The translations under genes and the position numbers were made by a program. Positions 60,212 through 64,000 of a DNA stretch of 64,000 bases are shown in pieces; within the stretch, counting starts at the first letter, position 1, and the number at the start of each line of letters is the position of its first letter. The stretch is from the NCBI RefSeq assembly GCF_002155685.1, contig NZ_MUYK01000003.1, positions 372,001 to 436,000 on the forward strand, given 5' to 3'. Under the pieces are notes generated by a model, which had not been told where the DNA came from, searched no databases, and saw only the letters and a program-made list of their open reading frames with translations. The stretch comes from Erythrobacter colymbi (GTDB taxonomy: Bacteria; Pseudomonadota; Alphaproteobacteria; Sphingomonadales; Sphingomonadaceae).

Positions 60212-60637
60212 ATGGCGGCGGCTGTGGCGCTGGCATGGATCGCTGTGACGCCTGCGCAAGTCTCGGTCGTGCCCCTGCCTGACCAGACAGTGACCGCCGC
60301 ACCCCTGGCAGCCACCGTCCCCATCGGCGAGACCGGCCCGCGGCTCGACGTGACCTACGTCCCCGAAGCCAAGCGCATGGTCGTGGGCGCGGTTGGGCTC
60401 AAGCCCGACGGGGTGCACGATCACGAGCTTTGGCTGGTGCCCGCCGATGGCTCGCCGGTGCTGTCGCTCGGCGTGGTGAAGCCGGGCGAGGTGCGCTCGA
60501 TGGTGCTGCCGGCGAACGTCACCGCCAAGCTCGGCGACGGAGCGGGGCTTGCTCTCACCCGCGAGCCGCTGGGCGGCAAGCCCGCCGACAAGGACGCTGG
60601 CCCGGTGGTTGCCAAGGGTGCCTTCACCCGCGTCTGA
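60212..60637 (+). CDS. Anti-sigma factor, C-terminal fragment: membrane helix and periplasmic RskA domain
   Basis: 141 residues in the same frame as the preceding fragment, starting at ATG 60212, 18 bases after the TGA. It begins with a membrane helix (MAAAVALAWIAVTPAQVSV) and holds the anti-sigma-K type domain (VTYVPEAKRMVVGAVGLKP, HELWLVPADGSPVLSLGVV). Reinitiation at the ATG after the TGA could make it as a separate membrane protein; otherwise it is dead. Its reading frame is clean with no further stop, so the break is recent or tolerated, or a sequencing error. Confidence 0.8.
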   Translation: MAAAVALAWIAVTPAQVSVVPLPDQTVTAAPLAATVPIGETGPRLDVTYVPEAKRMVVGAVGLKPDGVHDHELWLVPADGSPVLSLGVVKPGEVRSMVLPANVTAKLGDGAGLALTREPLGGKPADKDAGPVVAKGAFTRV

Positions 60638-60780
60638 GCGGGCTTCGTTCTGTCGCCCGAAAACGGCAACTCATCCGCATTAGCATCTGGCCGCGCATCC
60701 GCGCTCCCGAGGGTTCCGTAACGTCTCCTGCAAGCCCGAAAGGCTGCACACGAGACGATACCCCCAACGGAGATCCCCCG

Positions 60781-61368
60781 ATGACCTTCAAGACCACTCT
60801 CGCCGCGATTGCCGCTGCGCTCGCCGCGACCACCGGCTTTGTCGCCGCCCCGGCGCTGGCCGACCATCACATGGAAAAGAAGGCCGACGTCCCGACCGTG
60901 GGCGGCGCGCCGATGTATCCGACCAAGACCATCGTCGAGAACGCGGTGAATTCGAAGGACCACACCACGCTGGTCGCCGCCGTGAAGGCCGCGGGCCTTG
61001 TCGAGGCGCTGTCGGGCCCCGGCCCCTTCACCGTCTTCGCGCCGACCAACGCCGCCTTCGCCAAGCTCCCGGCGGGCACCGTCGAAACGCTGGTGAAGCC
61101 GGAAAACAAGACGACCCTGACCGCGATCCTCACGTACCACGTCGTGCCGGGCAACGTGTCGGCCGCGCAGTTGATCGACCTCATCAAGCAGGGCGGCGGC
61201 AAGGCCGAACTCAAGACGCTCAACGGCGCCATCCTCACCGCGCGGGTCGAAGGCGGCAAGGTCGTGCTGACCGACGCCAAGGGCGGCAAGGCCACCGTCA
61301 CGCAGGCTGACGTGTTCCAGTCGAATGGCGTGATCCACGTCACCGACACCGTGTCGTTGCCGGGCTGA
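60781..61368 (+). CDS. Fasciclin-domain exported protein 1
   Basis: 195 residues. Signal peptide (LAAIAAALAATTGFVAAPALA), a short charged linker and one FAS1 domain: TLVAAVKAAGLVEALSGPGP, FTVFAPTNAAFAKLPAGTVE, LTYHVVPGNVSAAQLI and the ending NGVIHVTDTVSLPG. FAS1 domains mediate adhesion; bacterial ones are secreted or surface proteins. It lies just after the ECF/anti-sigma genes and is the likely target of that system. Confidence 0.94.
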   Translation: MTFKTTLAAIAAALAATTGFVAAPALADHHMEKKADVPTVGGAPMYPTKTIVENAVNSKDHTTLVAAVKAAGLVEALSGPGPFTVFAPTNAAFAKLPAGTVETLVKPENKTTLTAILTYHVVPGNVSAAQLIDLIKQGGGKAELKTLNGAILTARVEGGKVVLTDAKGGKATVTQADVFQSNGVIHVTDTVSLPG

Positions 61369-61435
61369 TCCCCCCACAAGCTGGCGCCGCCCCCCAATCC
61401 CCACCCCCACCCGAAGGGGGCAGCGCTTCTCCCGA

Positions 61436-61474
61436 CCCCGTCCGGCCTTCCTCCAGGGCCGGGCGGGGTTTTGT
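61436..61474 (+). terminator. Rho-independent terminator between the fasciclin genes
   Basis: CCCCGTCCGGCC pairs with GGCCGGGCGGGG (one G-U) around TTCCTCCAG and is followed by TTTTG. It follows fasciclin 1 by about 65 bases. Confidence 0.8.
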
Positions 61475-61603
61475 CTGTCGGAAGGCCAAATAATTATTGG
61501 AGATCAATAAATTATTTTAATCCGGATGCAGCCGGGGGCCGTAACTCCAGGGCAAGCGGGAGGGCTTGCAGACCCGAAAACCGACAGAAAAGGAGATACT
61601 GAC

Positions 61604-62164
61604 ATGACCCTCAAGACTGCCTTCGCCGCTGCCACCATCGCGCTTGCCGCCACCGGATTTGTCGCCCTGCCCGCCGTGGCCCATCAGCACGGCCACCACG
61701 CCGCCCGCGCCGCCACCGCGCCGAACATCGTCCAGACCGCGATGGGCACGGGCGTTCACAACACCCTCGTCGCCGCGGTGAAGGCCGCGGGGCTGGTCGA
61801 CACGCTCTCGTCCCCCGGCCCCTTCACCGTCTTCGCGCCGACCGACACCGCCTTCGCCAAGCTGCCCGACGGCACCGTGGCGACCCTTGTGAAGCCGCAG
61901 AACAAGGGCAAGCTGGGCAAGATCCTCACCTACCACGCGGTCGCGGGCCGGGTGACGAGCGCGGACCTCGTCGCACTGATCCGCCAGAACCACGGCGAGG
62001 CGGTGATCGAGACCGTCGCGGGCGCCGAACTGACTGCGCGCCTTGCGGGCGAGACGATTATCATCACCGACGAACAGGGCCGTGCCACCGCCGTGACCCA
62101 GGCCGACGTGCCGACCTCGAACGGCGTGATCCACGTCACCGACGGCGTGTTCCTGCCGGCGTGA
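61604..62164 (+). CDS. Fasciclin-domain exported protein 2
   Basis: 186 residues, paralogue of the preceding one, with signal peptide (FAAATIALAATGFVALPAVA), a His/Ala linker (HQHGHHAARAATA) and a FAS1 domain: LVAAVKAAGLVDTLSSPGPF, FTVFAPTDTAFAKLPDGTVA, LTYHAVAGRVTSADLV. The ribosome site AAAGGAGA is strong. An AT-rich segment (61490-61520, ATAATTATTGGAGATCAATA) upstream could contain its own promoter. Confidence 0.94.
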   Translation: MTLKTAFAAATIALAATGFVALPAVAHQHGHHAARAATAPNIVQTAMGTGVHNTLVAAVKAAGLVDTLSSPGPFTVFAPTDTAFAKLPDGTVATLVKPQNKGKLGKILTYHAVAGRVTSADLVALIRQNHGEAVIETVAGAELTARLAGETIIITDEQGRATAVTQADVPTSNGVIHVTDGVFLPA

Positions 62165-62172
62165 TGACCAAG

Positions 62173-62207
62173 ACCTCGCCCGGCGGAAACACCGGGCGAG
62201 GTTTCGT
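62173..62207. terminator. Bidirectional terminator
   Basis: ACCTCGCCCGG pairs with CCGGGCGAGGT around CGGAAACA (62173-62202) and is followed by TTTCGTC. It lies between converging fasciclin 2 and SIMPL genes. Confidence 0.75.
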
Positions 62208-62936
62208 CTATCTGGGCGCGAGTTCGAACCTCATGTTGACTGTGGCGACGACAGCGCTTTCGCCGTTATCGATCTTCGTGGGTGCTTCGAAGGCCACTGC
62301 GGCCGGGGCTCGCGGCGCGGGCTCGCCCGTGATCCGCACGCCGCCATCGTCGACCGATACGACCCGGCTGATCCGCATGCCGAGCGCGGCGGCATAGTCA
62401 TCGGCCTTCTTGCGCGCGTCGGCCACGGCCTGCTTGCGCGCTGCGGATTCGACTTCGGGCGGGGGACGATCATTGCCCCACCAGCCGCGGTGGTTGTTTA
62501 CCGAAACATTGGTCGCGCCCGCTTCGACCAGCGCCTCGATCACGGCGCCGGCCTGATCGGGCTCGCGGACGAACACCACCAGTTGCTGCGAGGCGATATA
62601 ACCCTCGGCAGGATCGTCACGATCTTCCGGATCGCGGCCTTGCTGGAACGCGAAATCCGTGGTGGTGATGTCGCGCTCGTCGATCCCCTTGCCCGACAGC
62701 TGCTCGCGCAAGTTTTCAAGCACTGCGGCATTGTCGCGCATGGCGCGTGCGGGATAGGTCGAAAAGCTGCGCGCCCCGGCACGAACGGTGAAGGTATCCG
62801 TTCCCTCTGCGGTGCCATACCCGACCCCGCTGACCGACAGGACGGTGCCATCCGGCGCGTCACTGTCGGACGTGGCCGAGATCAGGATCGGCGCTGCAAA
62901 CAGGACCAGCCAGCCGTATTTGAGAACGCGGTTCAT
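62208..62936 (-). CDS. SIMPL-domain (DUF541) periplasmic protein 2
   Basis: 242 residues with a signal anchor (YGWLVLFAAPILISATS) and a SIMPL domain: GTVLSVSGVGYGTAEGTDTF, DITTTDFAFQQGRD, QLVVFVREPDQAGAVIEALV, QAVADARKKADDYAAALGMR and SAVVATVNMRFELAP. It is a distant paralogue of the protein at 44232-44987. The function in this family is not settled. Confidence 0.9.
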   Translation of the reverse strand: MNRVLKYGWLVLFAAPILISATSDSDAPDGTVLSVSGVGYGTAEGTDTFTVRAGARSFSTYPARAMRDNAAVLENLREQLSGKGIDERDITTTDFAFQQGRDPEDRDDPAEGYIASQQLVVFVREPDQAGAVIEALVEAGATNVSVNNHRGWWGNDRPPPEVESAARKQAVADARKKADDYAAALGMRISRVVSVDDGGVRITGEPAPRAPAAVAFEAPTKIDNGESAVVATVNMRFELAPR

Positions 62937-63024
62937 CTGTCACCTCCACATTCGGGATGATGGCGGAGGAGCGTTAACAAGCGGTTCTATCGGGATAAAT
63001 CAGCGCAAGATGCGCCCGAGTTGA

Positions 63025-63354
63025 TCATCCGACGGGCAGCCACCGTTGCATCCTGGCGCGCAGCAGGCGCACCAGGGCGGGGTCCATGAAGTCATATTCG
63101 TCGGGGATGTCGAGCACCACCACGCGCTTGTCCTTGAGCGCGGCGCGGTGCTTCGACTGGAGCTTGTTGCGGTGCTGCCGCTCCATCACGAAGATGAAGT
63201 CGGCCCAGTCGACCAGTTCGTCGGTCAGCGGATTTTCGGCATCATTGTTGGTGCCGGCAGACATGGTCGCAATGCCGGGCACATCGGCGAAGATGTGCTC
63301 GGCCGTGGGGCTGCGCAGCTTGTTCTGACTGCAAACGAAAAGATAGTGGCGCAT
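63025..63354 (-). CDS. Low-molecular-weight protein tyrosine phosphatase-like protein
   Basis: 109 residues. The active-site-like loop CSQNKLRSPTAE fits CX5RS but differs from the classical CxGNxCRSP of LMW-PTPs. The remainder (FADVPGIATMSAGTNNDAEN, VDWADFIFVMERQHRNKL, VVVLDIPDEYDFMDPAL) matches the COG4551-like relatives, shorter than typical LMW-PTPs (~150). ATG 63354 was chosen (MRHYLFVCSQNK) over 63375. Phosphatase activity is likely but unproven. Confidence 0.85.
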   Translation of the reverse strand: MRHYLFVCSQNKLRSPTAEHIFADVPGIATMSAGTNNDAENPLTDELVDWADFIFVMERQHRNKLQSKHRAALKDKRVVVLDIPDEYDFMDPALVRLLRARMQRWLPVG

Positions 63355-63392
63355 AGCTAGCCGCCCGCATTGCACGCTAGTGAGGCAATATT

Positions 63393-63475
63393 CGGTCGCA
63401 AAGCGACCGCAAGGCCGAACGGCCGCCCGAGCCTATGCGAGGAAAGGCAAGGCGGACGGACGTCCGCCGCCCGCC
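63393..63475 (-). repeat. Short relative of the structured repeat (copy 5)
   Basis: The minus-strand sequence ends with hairpin GGTCGC-TTT-GCGACC preceded by the GGCC/GGCC pair seen in copy 2, and begins with a GC-rich hairpin (GGCGGACG/CGTCCGCC). The middle conserved link is shortened to CCTTTCC. It sits between clpX and the phosphatase-like gene. Confidence 0.55.
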
Positions 63476-63493
63476 GTTTGAGGGCGCAACAAG

Positions 63494-64000
63494 TTACGCC
63501 GCCTCTTCTTTCTTCTTTTCCTTGCCGATAACGCGGATCGGTTCCTTCTTGCCCGCGACCACGTCGGCGTCGATCACGATTTCGGTAACGCCTTCCATGT
63601 CGGGCAGGTCGAACATCGTGTCGAGCAGCAGGCCTTCGACGATCGAGCGCAGGCCGCGCGCGCCGGTCTTGCGCTTGATCGCGCGCTCGGCGATCGCCTG
63701 GAGCGCGTCGTCGGTGAAGGTGAGTTCCACGTCCTCGAGTTCGAACAGCTTGCGGTACTGCTTCACCAGCGCGTTCTTCGGCTCCTTGAGGATCGTCACC
63801 AGCGCCGGCACGTCGAGGTCGTGCAGTGTGGCGATCACCGGCAGGCGGCCGACGAATTCGGGGATCAGGCCGAACTTGAGGAGATCCTCGGGCTCGGACT
63901 TTTCGAGCAGTTCGCCCACGCGGCGCTTGTCCGGATCGGCGACGTTGGCGCCGAAGCCGATCGAGCGCTTCTGCAGGCGGTCGGCGATGATCTTGTCGAG
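63494..64000 (-). CDS. clpX: ATP-dependent Clp protease ATP-binding subunit ClpX, 3' part
   Basis: The last 168 residues of ClpX (full length ~420); the 5' part lies beyond the right edge. ClpX unfolds substrates and feeds them to ClpP. Visible are [20 protein letters not shown], the sensor-2 region [34 protein letters not shown] and [20 protein letters not shown]. The C-terminal helix ends [18 protein letters not shown]. The frame is clean to the window edge. Confidence 0.96.
   Translation of the reverse strand, partial: LDKIIADRLQKRSIGFGANVADPDKRRVGELLEKSEPEDLLKFGLIPEFVGRLPVIATLHDLDVPALVTILKEPKNALVKQYRKLFELEDVELTFTDDALQAIAERAIKRKTGARGLRSIVEGLLLDTMFDLPDMEGVTEIVIDADVVAGKKEPIRVIGKEKKKEEAA

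Overview
The window is GC-rich chromosomal DNA from an alphaproteobacterium, most likely a sphingomonad of the Erythrobacter/Porphyrobacter type. This is inferred from the protein style, not from a search. Supporting signs are a Caulobacter-type TonB receptor beside a tryptophan halogenase, a ChpT phosphotransferase of the CtrA pathway, an ATP12-family chaperone, a GatCAB amidotransferase, alphaproteobacterial RpoH and a type A RNase P RNA. I see no rRNA, tRNA, CRISPR array, insertion sequence or prophage. Coding density is high, and many genes are coupled through ATGA, GTGA or TGATG overlaps.

Layout. 1-4.0 kb: TonB-dependent receptor (cut by the window edge), a DUF6445-like putative 2-oxoglutarate oxygenase and a flavin-dependent tryptophan halogenase, with an 18-bp palindromic operator between the divergent genes. 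4.0-10.8 kb: anchored cytochrome c, a DUF1499 membrane protein, CDP-alcohol phosphatidyltransferase, CNT nucleoside transporter, a TVP38-disulfide oxidoreductase fusion and another flavoprotein. 11.1-15.3 kb: a type I secretion-like operon (ABC protein, HlyD, TolC) whose ATPase domain has lost every catalytic motif. 15.3-19.6 kb: two exported unknowns, trmL, a hydrolase, a lipoprotein and an unknown. 19.6-24.1 kb: FKBP-gatC-gatA-small membrane ORF-gatB, and rpsU. 24.3-28.1 kb: a six-gene overlapping operon from crcB to an ATP12-like chaperone. 28.1-31.7 kb: Mla/MCE lipid transport operon. 31.8-37.0 kb: valS, two exported tandem paralogues, queE.

37.2-49.0 kb: HerA-like ATPase, a TIGR02186 protein with a TSUP permease, an NfrA/NfrB-like envelope glycan pair, glyoxalase I, a SIMPL protein, a phosphatase, UDP-glucose dehydrogenase and a pentapeptide-LprI protein. 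49.3-54.9 kb: rnpB, amidase, chpT, a JAMM peptidase, rluD, rpoH and two unknowns. 55.2-58.3 kb: a parS-like palindrome, M20 amidohydrolase, mtgA and an exported unknown. 58.3-62.2 kb: zinc-type CDF transporter, ECF sigma factor, an anti-sigma gene split by an in-frame TGA, and two fasciclin proteins. 62.2-64 kb: a second SIMPL protein, a phosphatase-like protein and the 3' end of clpX.

The most unusual signals are the pseudo-ATPase exporter, a dispersed repeat of about 105 nt (four copies plus one short relative) whose three hairpins keep pairing while their bases change, the broken anti-sigma gene, the parS-like site, and a 52-codon membrane ORF locked between gatA and gatB.
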